Source of the DNA: Bacteroidota bacterium
GTDB lineage: Bacteria; Bacteroidota; Bacteroidia; AKYH767-A; OLB10
Direction of reading: 5' to 3'
NCBI GenBank assembly: GCA_016717325.1
Contig: JADKFV010000024.1
Coordinates: 1 to 64,000 of the forward strand
Length of the DNA: 64,000 nt
Under the pieces are notes generated by a model. It searched no databases and had not been told where the DNA came from. It saw only the letters and a list, made by a program, of their open reading frames with translations. Positions within the stretch are counted from its first letter, which is position 1. The number at the start of each line of letters is the position of its first letter. The position numbers and the translations under genes were made by a program. Positions 1 through 7,657 of the stretch are shown one piece after another.

Positions 1-159
1 GAAGCCATGATGTTATGGCCTAAAATAAAAGAATGGATTGGACGGACTAGCGAAGCACCAAACATTCAATCGTATGACCCGAAAGAAAAACGAATGGCAG
101 AAGCGGTTATATTTTTACGTGAATTAAAAAGACAAAGAGCATTGAATGAGCAACAGTAA
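1..159 (+). CDS. C-terminal end of an unidentified protein (5' truncated)
   Basis: An open frame runs from the first base to TAA at 157-159 and encodes the last 52 residues of a protein that begins outside the window. The tail is charged and helical-looking, with ...EKRMAEAVIFLRELKRQ... near its end, and shows no catalytic motif. The next gene starts at 146 inside this one (14-bp overlap), so the two are probably translationally coupled. In other Bacteroidota, tails of this kind can close large helicase-like proteins that sit beside GIY-YIG nucleases, but that is from memory and cannot be confirmed here. Confidence 0.55.
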   Translation, partial: EAMMLWPKIKEWIGRTSEAPNIQSYDPKEKRMAEAVIFLRELKRQRALNEQQ

Positions 160-1360
160 GAAAAAAATATCATTAGACGACATCTTCAATGATGATGAGT
201 TTGGCTTGTTGGATTCAACTGCAAAAACTTCAAACGTAAAAACCGCAGACCAAAGGTTAGTAGATTCGTTTGAAGAAATAAATGCTTTCGTTGATAAAAA
301 CAACCGCGAACCAAATACATCAAGTATGTCGGAATACGGACTATTAGCTCGTTTGAAAAACATTAGAGAAAATGAGCAACAAAAAATTTCATTAAAGCCC
401 TTCGACAGACATAATCTTTTAGGTGAAGTAGAAATGCCTAAAACCTCTATTGACGATATTTTAAATGATGATGAGTTTGGTTTGTTAGAACCCGACAGCG
501 ATTTATCTATTTTCAAGTACAAGCACATTTCAAAAGAAGAGGAAAGAGAAAAAGCGGATTTTATTGCACAAAGAAAACCTTTGAAAGAAGCAGAGTTTAA
601 ACCGTATGAAGCAATGTTTCAAAAAGTGCATCAAGAAATTAAAGAAGGGAAAAGACAAATCAAACCCTTTCACAACATTGAGAAAAACTTGCATGTTGGA
701 AATTATTATTTGCTTGACGGAGTAATGCTATACCTCAAAGAAGCTAAACTTGAAAAAACAGTTTGGGAACAAAAATCAGGAGACCGAGAAAGAGTTGAAG
801 GACGAACATTTACCATTTTTGAAAACGGAACATACAGCAATATGCTTTATCGTTCACTTGGAAAACAAATACAAAAAAGCGGAAAGTTGATTACAAATAC
901 TAACGAAGGAATCAACAACGAGCTTTATGTAAATGCAGGAATGGTGATGGAAGAAGATATTAAGACAGGTTGGATATATGTTTTAAAATCTAAGTCTAGT
1001 CATCCCGAAATTGCTGGAATCGAAAACTTATTTAAAATTGGTTTTTCTTCTACACACATTGACGAACGAATTAAAAATGCAAAGAATGAGGCGACCTACC
1101 TTTATGCGGAAGTGACTAAAGTTTCAAGTTATGTTTGTTACAACAGAAATGCGGACAAATTAGAACAATTACTTCATAGGTTCTTTGCCGAGGTTTGCCT
1201 AAATGTTGACATTGAAATTATTAAAGGAAAAAGAATTACACCAAGAGAATGGTTTGTTGTTCCATTTGAGGAAATTGAAAGGGCAATTGAACTAATATTA
1301 AATGAACAAATAGTAAATTATAAGTATGATAGACAGACTGAGAAAATCATACTCAAATAA
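146..1360 (+). CDS. GIY-YIG nuclease family protein (T5orf172/Mug113-like)
   Basis: A 404-aa cytoplasmic protein. The C-terminal part (about residues 275-390) has the layout of the T5orf172/Mug113 branch of GIY-YIG nucleases: GWIYVLKS, then LFKIGFSS followed by an ERIKNAKNEAT helix, LEQLLHRFF, and PREWFVVP near the end. This family is expected to cut DNA with a single GIY-YIG site. The N-terminal half is charged and has no recognised domain, but it carries the same acidic motif twice: DDIFNDDEFGLLD near residue 11 and DDILNDDEFGLLE near residue 102. It overlaps the preceding truncated gene by 14 bp, which suggests a two-gene unit, perhaps a defence or restriction-type module. Partner identity and target are unknown. 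Confidence 0.8.
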   Translation: MSNSKKKISLDDIFNDDEFGLLDSTAKTSNVKTADQRLVDSFEEINAFVDKNNREPNTSSMSEYGLLARLKNIRENEQQKISLKPFDRHNLLGEVEMPKTSIDDILNDDEFGLLEPDSDLSIFKYKHISKEEEREKADFIAQRKPLKEAEFKPYEAMFQKVHQEIKEGKRQIKPFHNIEKNLHVGNYYLLDGVMLYLKEAKLEKTVWEQKSGDRERVEGRTFTIFENGTYSNMLYRSLGKQIQKSGKLITNTNEGINNELYVNAGMVMEEDIKTGWIYVLKSKSSHPEIAGIENLFKIGFSSTHIDERIKNAKNEATYLYAEVTKVSSYVCYNRNADKLEQLLHRFFAEVCLNVDIEIIKGKRITPREWFVVPFEEIERAIELILNEQIVNYKYDRQTEKIILK

Positions 1361-1596
1361 CCTGCCCACAGGTGTAAGCACATTTGCAAGCAACACAAGC
1401 CCAAGCACAAACCAAAGCTTGCAAAGAGCTTCCAACTTTCCCATGCAGTCAAAATCGAATTAAAAAAAGCTCCTCCCCTTCTGAAAATAAAAAATACGCA
1501 ACCGCACAACCCAACAACAGACAAAAATCAGTTGCTAAACAGAAACTAAAACCATTGACAGCAAAGCGTTTCAACTACTCGGTGGACAGAAGGCCA
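1361..1596. other. Gene-free spacer after the GIY-YIG gene
   Basis: A + strand open frame (1384-1617) crosses this stretch, but its translation is low-complexity Gln/Lys/Ala/Ser without a domain, and it runs into the repeat that follows. Several CTTGCAA/TTGCAAG words occur, giving weak local self-complementarity. I see no convincing gene. Confidence 0.4.
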
Positions 1597-1720
1597 GCTT
1601 ATAACAGCGGGTTTTAGAAATTGGCGTTTCAGTGGTTAAATGAACATTTGTGCCTCGTATCAAGTTCAGTGGTGGCAGAAAGTTTTCGTCTCCGAAATCG
1701 CCAACTTCTTGTAGTTGCCA
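1597..1720 (+). repeat. attC-like imperfect palindrome, copy A
   Basis: Begins with ATAACAGC. The arms AGAAATTGGCG (1616-1626) and CGCCAACTTCT (1699-1709) are complementary except for one G-T type mismatch. The middle (TTTCAGTGGTTAAATGA..., ...AGTTCAGTGGTGGCAGA) is shared with the copy at 15494. The same arms recur at 16720/16805 and 15508/15593, always downstream of a + strand gene. The architecture (AAC-type box, long imperfect stem, GTTA-type box) resembles integron attC sites; that comparison is my inference. Confidence 0.55.
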
Positions 1721-2088
1721 ACGGTCAGGATGCAAAAAGAAAAATTTACTTTAGAAAGTTTTGACGACCGCAACGATTCCATAACGGTCACCATATACTA
1801 TAATTGTCGCTTCTCGCAATTTAAAATACCCCAACAACAATTCCTCTTTCAAATTTAATTTCTGTAAATCGAGCTTGCAAACAAAAGCATCTATAAAGCT
1901 TACAATTTTTTCTGCATCGATGTTGCAACCTAAACTTGATATTTCCATTTGATGCCGGCAGCACTCAGCTATGTGATGCATATTTATTTTTTGCTAAGGT
2001 ATGGCGCAGGTGTTATTGTAATTTTTATTTTTACCACATGTTGTTAACGTGCAGCAGTTGAGGAAATATTTTTTCACAGGCTGCCGTT
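1721..2088 (-). mobile_element. MITE-like element copy A with IS1182-like transposase fragment
   Basis: The left end (ACGGTCAGGATGCAAAAAG) and right end (TTTTTTCACAGGCTGCCGTT) form imperfect terminal inverted repeats. The minus strand encodes a 76-residue frame (1751-1981) starting MHHIAECCRHQMEISSL, then FIDAFVCKLDL. This matches the N-terminus of IS1182-type transposases (RxxQMxxSSLD...VRFIDAFVDKLDL). The catalytic DDE part is absent, so this is a non-autonomous derivative. Related copies lie at 4259, 7279, 10708, 12351, 13578, 16830 and 21670. Confidence 0.65.
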
Positions 2089-2223
2089 ATGGGCATTATT
2101 AATACTGATAGATTGAGTAAGATAATTTTCTTATTAACTGCATTTTGTTTTTTGCAATTTCTATTCGCACAGATAGACGAAAGTCATTGTCCAATTATTT
2201 TTCAAATAAACCGGACATTTTAA
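2089..2223 (+). pseudogene. Truncated secreted-protein start (44 aa)
   Basis: The ATG lies inside the GTTATGGGC that closes the adjacent MITE. The frame encodes a basic N-terminus, a hydrophobic stretch (KIIFLLTAFCFLQFLFA) and a Gln after the likely signal peptidase site, then stops at 2221. It looks like a signal peptide with almost no mature domain. It is probably a broken gene or a chance secretable peptide; the following 60 bp contain no continuing frame that I recognise. Confidence 0.3.
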
Positions 2224-2287
2224 ATGCAAAAAACTATATCCGTAAGGAGACAAAAGATTTTCACTGCACTATATAATTGCTTTTGGG

Positions 2288-2341
2288 TGTCAAGTTTTCT
2301 GCACCAAAAACTTGACATATTGTTTCTAAAACCTATCTTTG
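2288..2341 (+). promoter_or_regulatory. Promoter and palindromic operator of the AbiE-type pair
   Basis: The -33 TTG (2312-2314) is followed after exactly 19 bp by the -7 box TATCTTTG (2334-2341), the Bacteroidota sigma-A pattern. A perfect 11-bp inverted repeat, TGTCAAGTTTT (2288-2298) / AAAACTTGACA (2307-2317) with an 8-bp spacer, overlaps the -33 box. AbiEi-type antitoxins are known to repress their own operon by binding inverted repeats in the promoter, so this is the likely operator. The ATG at 2349 is only 7 bp after the -7 box, so the mRNA is probably leaderless or nearly so. Confidence 0.7.
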
Positions 2342-2348
2342 CAACTAA

Positions 2349-3073
2349 ATGAAACTGGTACAAAAAATTCGAACTCAAATAAACAAGCTACCGGAAGGGG
2401 AAACCTTTGGCTATGCCGAATTGGGTATAGCCAAAGCAGATTATCAGTCGGCAGCAAAAGTGATGGAACGGCTGCAAAAAAAAGGCATCATCAAAAAAAC
2501 TTCAAAAGGCATTTTTTACAAACCCGAACAAACAAAGTTTGGTGAATTAAAACCCAACGAAGCTGAATTGTTGAAACCCTATTTATTTGATAAAGGCAAA
2601 CGCATTGCTTACATCACTGGTTATGCCTTGTATAACCGATCAGGGCTAACCACCCAAATGGCTTTCAGATACAGCATAGCCAGCCGCAGCAAACGCATCA
2701 GCATAAACAGGGGAACCATTAAAGCAAAACCCGTAAAAAGCTATGCCGAAGTAACCGATGAAAATTATGAACTACTTGGTTTTTTAGATGCTATGAAAGA
2801 TTTAAAAAAAAATACCCGATACCGATACAAAAACATGTAGCCATACTAAGCGGAAAAATAAAAAACCTAAACACAAAGCAGGCAAAAGAAATGGTGGATT
2901 ATGCAATGCTGTATCCTCCAAGGGTAAGGGCATTGCTGGGAGCTATTTTAGAAAAGCAAGGCAGAACACCGAAATTAATAAAACTTAAAGAGAGTATAAA
3001 TCCGTTGAGCCAATATAAATTGGGAGTGAGCAAAAGTATTTTATCAACCGCACCCAATTGGAATATCAAATGA
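2349..3073 (+). CDS. Type IV TA antitoxin, AbiEi-like (DUF6088 family); frameshifted as read
   Basis: The likely antitoxin and autorepressor of the pair. Residues 1-75 form a winged-helix-like DNA-binding part (GYAELGIAKADYQSAAKVMERLQKKGII), followed by the AbiEi-type body (YITGYALYNRSGLTTQ). As written, the first frame stops at 2840. Adding one A to the A9 run at about 2803-2811 joins it to the downstream frame (ILSGKIKNLNTKQAKEMVDYA...YPPRVRALLGAILE), giving about 242 aa, the usual family length. The stop at 3071-3073 overlaps the toxin start as ATGA, so the two are translationally coupled. The break may be a sequencing error or an inactivating indel. Confidence 0.75.
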
Positions 3074-4016
3074 ATTTGCACAACGACATACCTGTTTTTA
3101 GAGAGCTGATAAAAACAGCATCGCACAATTTGCCTTTGCCAATCAAGGAAGAATTTGTAGAAAAGGACTACTGGATAACGCTGTTGTTGCATCGTTTGGC
3201 AAAATCAAAATATGCAGCCGAAACAGTTTTTAAAGGCGGTACTTCATTGTCAAAGGGGTTTGGTTTAATCCAACGGTTTTCGGAAGATGTGGATATTGCG
3301 ATTATCAACAACGGTAAAAAAACGGGCAATGAAATAAAAACCATTATCAGAATGGTAGAAAAAGAAATGACAACCGATTTGAAAGAAACACAAATGGAAG
3401 GAGTTACCAGTAAAGGTTCAAAGTTTCGCAAATCGGTATTTGAATACCCGGGCATTGATGCCAATAGCAAAAATAACAAGCTGATTGTGGAAGTAAATTC
3501 ATTTTCCAATCCGTTCCCGTTTCAGCCACTTACTATAAAAAGTTTTGTATATGATTTCCTGATTCAATCGGGTAATGAAAAGTTTGTTGAACAATACGGA
3601 CTGCAACCATTTATGGTGAATGTACTAAACAAGGAACAAACACTGTTGGAGAAATTGGTTTCGCTTGTTCGTTTTTCTTTTGAAGAAAATGCTACAGGAA
3701 GTATCTCGAAAAAAATCAGGCATTTTTATGATTTGTATTTTCTGATGAATGATGCAGCGTGTGCTGCTTTTATTAAGTCGGCAAAATTTAAAAACAGTTT
3801 AATGAAATACTGAAACACGACAGAGAAATGTTTGATGAACCAAAAGGCTGGCAAACAAAATCGGTTGCTGATTCTCCTTTGCTTACCGATTTTGAAAACC
3901 TGTGGAAACAATTGAAAAGTATTTACAATTCAGAAATTTCATCATTGGCATTTGTTGAAATTCCGGCTGAAAAGAAAGTGGCGGATGAATTCAAAAAACT
4001 AATGAAACTTATTTAA
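3070..4016 (+). CDS. AbiEii/AbiGii-type nucleotidyltransferase toxin; frameshifted as read
   Basis: The toxin of the pair, from the nucleotidyltransferase superfamily. Family members act on tRNA or nucleotides inside the cell and cause growth arrest or phage abortive infection. The active-site motif is visible as FKGGTSLSKGFGLIQRFSED followed by VDIAI, i.e. GG-S-x9-D-x-D. I choose ATG 3070 rather than an upstream TTG because it overlaps the antitoxin stop. The frame stops at 3813, but one extra A in the A5 run at about 3790 continues into FNEILKHDREMFDEPKGWQ...FVEIPAEKKV...LMKLI, the normal C-terminus of the family, ending at 4016. Both genes of the operon need a single added A to be intact. 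Confidence 0.78.
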
Positions 4017-4090
4017 TTTGAGAATGATTGATTAATACTATAACCGAACCAAAATCAATTGTCCTACAACTGAAAACACTTCCATCGTCT

Positions 4091-4168
4091 GACACATATT
4101 TCGGTGCAACAGGTTGCGGAAAAAGTTTCACCATGCTTTACCTCACAAGGTTGTTGATCATCCTGCAA
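4091..4168 (+). pseudogene. Relic of a type I restriction HsdR-like motor (Walker A segment)
   Basis: One frame reads YFGATGCGKSFTMLYLTRLL, a P-loop segment typical of HsdR-type restriction translocases. The homology stops within about 25 residues on both sides and the surrounding frame is not protein-like, so this is a gene fragment, not a functional gene. It sits between the AbiEii end and a MITE fragment. Confidence 0.4.
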
Positions 4169-4258
4169 AAGTCAAAAGAGTGCGTCTGCCCAAACTCACA
4201 ACATCCGACACCGCCAGAAAAAGGTTTTCGATAGATGTTGTTTCTTGCTTTGTCTCAC

Positions 4259-4390
4259 TTGATGCAAGATGTAAGTGCATGCAAAACATTTTTTTTTTGA
4301 CTATAGCACACACACGTTGTAATTTTTATTTTTACCGCATGCTGTTAGCGTGCAACTGTTGAGGAAATGGTTTTTTCACAGGCTGAGGTT
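4259..4390 (-). mobile_element. MITE fragment, copy B (right half only)
   Basis: Shares TGTAATTTTTATTTTTACC, GTTGAGGAAATGG and TTTTTTCACAGGCTGAGGTTA with the right halves of copies at 1721 and 16830. The left part and the transposase fragment are mostly missing. Confidence 0.6.
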
Positions 4391-4459
4391 AACGACAAAA
4401 CCCCGAACGAATTTTTCGCTACTTTTTAAATCAGGACTACAAGCATATTTCTATAAAGT

Positions 4460-4503
4460 TAATTTGGAAAGCAAAAATTAATGTATTTACTTTGTAATTA
4501 CAA
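4460..4503 (+). promoter_or_regulatory. Probable mazEF promoter with palindromic operator
   Basis: A TTG at about 4464 lies about 20 bp before TTACTTTG (4487-4494), a near-consensus -7 box. The perfect 12-bp palindrome TTGTAATTACAA (4492-4503) overlaps the end of that box. MazE proteins repress their own promoters by binding palindromes, so this is the natural operator candidate. Confidence 0.5.
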
Positions 4504-4513
4504 TATATAGACA

Positions 4514-4759
4514 ATGAATATAGCCGTTATACCAATTGGTAATTCCAAAGGAATAAGACTTGCAAAATCAATACTTGAAAAATACAATATCAAAGACGCA
4601 GTTGAACTGGTTTTAGAAAAGGGATATATTATCATCAAGCCAACAAGTACGCCCAGAAAAGGTTGGGAAAAAGCATTTAAAAAAATGCATGAAAATGGAG
4701 ACGACAAACTTTTAATGTCAGACATTTTTGAAGACGAAAATCTTGATGAATGGAATTAA
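4514..4759 (+). CDS. mazE: MazE-type antitoxin (AbrB/SpoVT fold)
   Basis: An 81-aa protein. Residues 1-50 have the swapped-hairpin AbrB DNA-binding pattern (IPIGNSKGIRLAKSILEKYN, then VELVLEKGYIIIKP). The acidic tail (ENGDDKLLMSDIFEDENLDEW) is the part that binds and blocks MazF in this family. It overlaps the mazF start by 10 bp, the usual coupled antitoxin-first order. A palindrome just upstream of the start is a candidate autoregulatory site. Confidence 0.88.
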   Translation: MNIAVIPIGNSKGIRLAKSILEKYNIKDAVELVLEKGYIIIKPTSTPRKGWEKAFKKMHENGDDKLLMSDIFEDENLDEWN

Positions 4760-5073
4760 AGCAGTATCAAATAGTTTTAGTCAATTTGGACCCGCCACAA
4801 GGAAGTGAAATTAAAAAGACACGACCGTGTGTAATTATTTCGCCAAACGAAATGAATAAGTATTTGCAGACAATTGTTGTTGCACCAATGACAACCTCTT
4901 CAAGACCATATCCGACAAGAGTAGAAGTAAAACATAATAAGACAAAAGGCTGGGTAGTATTGGACCAAATAAGGTGTGTTGACAGAACAAGAATTGTAAA
5001 AGCATATGACAGTTTAACTGAAAAAGAAATTACAAAAGTAAAAGAAGTAATCCGAGAAACTTATGTTGACTGA
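4750..5073 (+). CDS. mazF: MazF-type endoribonuclease toxin
   Basis: A 107-aa cytoplasmic mRNA interferase that cleaves single-stranded RNA at short motifs when not held by MazE. Family motifs are intact: QIVLVNLDPPQGSEIKKTRP near the start (the conserved Arg of the active site is in KKTRP), VVAPMTTSSRPYPTRV, and WVVLDQIRCVDRTRI. The length is normal. Its target sequence cannot be predicted from sequence. Confidence 0.9.
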   Translation: MELKQYQIVLVNLDPPQGSEIKKTRPCVIISPNEMNKYLQTIVVAPMTTSSRPYPTRVEVKHNKTKGWVVLDQIRCVDRTRIVKAYDSLTEKEITKVKEVIRETYVD

Positions 5074-5105
5074 TGGGAACACGCAGGAAGTGTGTTAGGG
5101 TTCAG

Positions 5106-5205
5106 TTGCTAACAGCACCTACCCAAAATTGGCGGTACAGTGCTCCGCAGGCACATTTGTGGTTAATCAAACATTGGTTTTTCAAATTGGCCAATATTTA
5201 ATATT
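5106..5205 (+). repeat. attC-like imperfect palindrome downstream of mazF
   Basis: Starts GCTAACAGCACCTACCCAAA, i.e. the same GCTAACAGCACCTAC start seen after the gene at 15498, followed by AAAATTGGCGG. A weak complementary arm (TTGGCCAATATT) occurs near 5190. Lacks the MITE. It begins 35 bp after the mazF stop. Confidence 0.45.
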
Positions 5206-5309
5206 GACGATTAAGTGTTATTAAAATAAAGTTAGTTTAGCCATTTATTAAAACACGATTCATTTTAAAAGTTTATGATTGCAATGTTTTAGATTCTATT
5301 CTACCAACA

Positions 5310-5339
5310 TTGTAGAATATTAATTAAATACTATATTTG
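5310..5339 (+). promoter_or_regulatory. Promoter of the antiporter gene
   Basis: TTG (5310-5312), a 19-bp spacer, then TATATTTG (5332-5339), a perfect Bacteroidota -33/-7 pair. It shows that an upstream TTG at 5337 is part of the -7 box and not the start codon. Confidence 0.75.
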
Positions 5340-5366
5340 CCGCACTTAAACAAAAATAATGCTGAT

Positions 5367-6728
5367 ATGATTTTACAAATAGCAAGCAATTCGATCGACA
5401 CTTTACAAAAAATCCAAGCAACGGTTGAAGATTCGCTTCAAAAAAATAAAGTTGTTGAAACCGTTTCTAAACTTAAGGGTGAAGAAGTTTTACATTTCTT
5501 AGTCATTGTTAGTATCATCTTAATTGCGTCCAGATTTTTAGGAGAAGTGTTCCGTAAACTTAAGCAACCAGTTGTTGTGGGTGAGATTTTAGCAGGCATA
5601 ATAATTGGACCTTCATTGTTAGGCACTTTTTATCCTGACTTTTTTTATGATACTTTTATTGCTGATAAACGAGCCTTTGGCGCTTTTGATGGTTTAGCAA
5701 ATATTGGTGTAATACTTTTAATGTTTGTAGCCGGTATGGAGGTCGATTTAAAACAAATCAGGGAACAAGGTAAGCAGGCATCTATTATTAGTCTGGCTGG
5801 CATCGCCTTTCCGTTTGCTTTAGGATTTTCCGTTATCTGGTTTTTTCATGATTACATCCTATCCACACCCAGCGAAAATAAATTAGTGGCGGCAATGTTT
5901 TTTGGGACAGCACTCTCCATTACAGCACTTGCTGTAATAGTGAAAGTATTGTTTGACTTAAAAATGATTCGCACCAGAGTTGGTGGTTTGGTTTTGACGG
6001 CAGCAATGGTTGATGATTTTCTAGGCTGGATTTTATTCTCAATTATTTTACAAATGATGAACTCATCCAGAAGTGAAGGTTCTCCGGGAGCAATTTTTGT
6101 AGTGCTTTTGTTTGCGATTTTTATGGTAACTATCGGACGCTGGGTAGTGGATAAAATTTTGGCATTTACTTCAAGATTCTTATCCCCTCCCGGAGGTATC
6201 ATTACCGTTGGAATTTGCCTGTGCTTGCTTGGTGCGGTTTTTACAGAATATTTAGGTATTCGAGGTGTTTTTGGGGCATTTTTAATTGGTGTGGCTGTTG
6301 GTGATTCCAAACATTTTTCAGAAACTACTCAACATGTATTACAACAGTTTATTATCAATATCATCGCTCCATTGTTCTTTGCTTCGGTTGGCTTACGTGT
6401 GAACTTTGTAACCAATTTTGATTTGCAAGTTGTACTTATAATTCTTACTATAGCTTGTATTGCAAAAATTGTTGGCGCTGGTGTTGGAAGCCGTTTAAGC
6501 GGTCTTGGTAAAAACGAAAGTATGGCCATTGCATTTGGAATGAATGCACGTGGCTCACAAGAAATTGTTTTGGGTTTAATTGCATTGCAAGCAGGAATTA
6601 TTGATGAAAAAGTTTTTGTTGCATTAGTAGTAATGACCATGGTAACTATTTTAATTGCCGGTCCATTGATGAAACACTATATGGAAAAACACTTAAAAGA
6701 GGGTAATTTGATACCGCTTGAAAAGTAA
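5367..6728 (+). CDS. Cation:proton antiporter (CPA2, Na+/H+ exchanger family)
   Basis: A polytopic inner-membrane exchanger of monovalent cations for protons (PF00999). Of about 453 residues, most form some 12 hydrophobic segments after a short amphipathic start. Family signatures are present: QPVVVGEILAGIIIGPS, GVILLMFVAGMEVDL, GVFGAFLIGVAVGDS, and the late motif MNARGSQEIVLGLIALQ. ATG 5367 is chosen because the consensus -7 box ends at 5339. There is no RCK/TrkA_N domain, so it is not a KefB/KefC full-length type. It has its own promoter and is not in an operon; it could be a cargo gene of the accessory array or native. Confidence 0.85.
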   Translation: MILQIASNSIDTLQKIQATVEDSLQKNKVVETVSKLKGEEVLHFLVIVSIILIASRFLGEVFRKLKQPVVVGEILAGIIIGPSLLGTFYPDFFYDTFIADKRAFGAFDGLANIGVILLMFVAGMEVDLKQIREQGKQASIISLAGIAFPFALGFSVIWFFHDYILSTPSENKLVAAMFFGTALSITALAVIVKVLFDLKMIRTRVGGLVLTAAMVDDFLGWILFSIILQMMNSSRSEGSPGAIFVVLLFAIFMVTIGRWVVDKILAFTSRFLSPPGGIITVGICLCLLGAVFTEYLGIRGVFGAFLIGVAVGDSKHFSETTQHVLQQFIINIIAPLFFASVGLRVNFVTNFDLQVVLIILTIACIAKIVGAGVGSRLSGLGKNESMAIAFGMNARGSQEIVLGLIALQAGIIDEKVFVALVVMTMVTILIAGPLMKHYMEKHLKEGNLIPLEK

Positions 6729-7278
6729 GAATTTGAACATTCAAGATAATACCAATTTTAGTAGAAATCAAATTTTGAATCAACTTACCACAATGTGGAA
6801 TCAAATTGAGAAATAATAATCTTAATGGGTCTCAACTATTATGATGGTGTGTTTGGAACATATATTCTTGCATGAGCGATTGACAAAGCATACTTATATT
6901 CTTATACAAGCGTTTACGCATTGCGTTACCGTCACATTGTAATCGTTTGCCAGCAATTATATTAAAAAACAACAAATGCATAGACAAACAAACAGATATG
7001 CTCTCAGGCAGCGGGCGATTAGAAATATTAAATAGTGAAGCTATTATAAAGTTACCCCGCAGAGGATATTTTATCAAGTAAATTATATATGCACCTCGCT
7101 CAGTTTATTTTTAAAACAATATTTACCTAAACTATTATTTTGGGCAACGGAACTTATATTCAGGAATTAAAATAAATGTATTAAAAATCTTATTTCGTTA
7201 TAGAGAATTGAAACAAGATGCATCAACTACAATTATAAATTACAATTAATAAACAATAGCAACCATGGAACTAACAAA
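6729..7278. other. Gene-poor stretch with possible gene remnants
   Basis: A + strand frame around 6890-7080 reads ...MLSGSGRLEILNSEAIIKLPRRGYFI before TAA at 7078 and could be the tail of a decayed regulator, but the upstream frame is broken. At 7265 an ATG (MELTNNN...) follows an A-rich leader and is cut off after 15 codons by the MITE fragment that begins near 7279, suggesting an insertion into a gene start. An ORF on the minus strand (6832-7077) has no recognisable features. Confidence 0.35.
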
Positions 7279-7440
7279 CAACAACATTTTCAGTAGCGAT
7301 GTTGCAATCTAAACTTGATATTTCCATTTGATGTCTACAGCCCTCAGCTATGTGATGCATAACTATTTTTTTTGCTAAGGTATGTCAATGGTGTTGTTGC
7401 AATTTTTATTTTTACCACTTGTTCTTGATGTGTAACTGAA
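7279..7440 (-). mobile_element. MITE fragment, copy C
   Basis: Matches the copy at 12351 from ACAACATTTTCAGTA through CTAAACTTGATATTTCCATT, CTCAGCTATGTGATGCATAA and TTTTTATTTTTACCACTTG, then diverges before the right terminal repeat. Both termini are missing or degraded. It includes the region encoding the first residues (MHHIAEG...) of the transposase fragment on the minus strand. Confidence 0.6.
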
Positions 7441-7497
7441 TGTGGCTGGAAAATTTAGCAGTTTGTAAATATAGTTTTTGAGATTGAAAATTGCAAA

Positions 7498-7608
7498 CAT
7501 GAACTGAAACGGAATCAGGCTCTGCTGAGGAGCAACCTGCCAGGGATAAGTTCATGCCGATGGAATATCGTGCTTTAACGGACGCATCAATTTGCGTCCG
7601 TTTTTTTT
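7498..7608 (+). ncRNA. Candidate structured RNA ending in an intrinsic terminator (class unknown)
   Basis: Four nested or adjacent stems can be drawn. CATGAAC (7498-7504) pairs with GTTCATG (7550-7556) and closes a domain containing a CAGG.../...CCTG hairpin with an inner CTC/GAG stem. CGAT-GGAAT-ATCG forms a small hairpin (7558-7570). ACGGACGCA (7578-7586) pairs with TGCGTCCGT (7593-7601), followed by eight T, a textbook terminator. No protein frame covers it. I do not recognise the family; an orphan sRNA, a riboswitch-like leader or a relic guide/tracr-type RNA are all possible, and no CRISPR repeats are nearby. Confidence 0.5.
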
Positions 7609-7657
7609 GTTGCCTGTAAGAAGTTGATATTCTTGAGGCTCCATGCCTAAAAAAACC

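Noticed and set aside
1384..1617. 77-codon + strand frame after the GIY-YIG gene
   Set aside because: Low-complexity composition, no domain, ends inside a repeat, and has no promoter or typical start context.
1751..1981. Minus-strand 76-codon frame as an independent gene
   Set aside because: It is the transposase N-terminal remnant inside the MITE and is broken in the other copies.
5337..5366. TTG start at 5337 for the antiporter
   Set aside because: These bases are the -7 box of the promoter; the ATG at 5367 is downstream of it.
6832..7077. Minus-strand 81-codon frame
   Set aside because: Not protein-like; the opposite strand has a more plausible, though broken, coding remnant.
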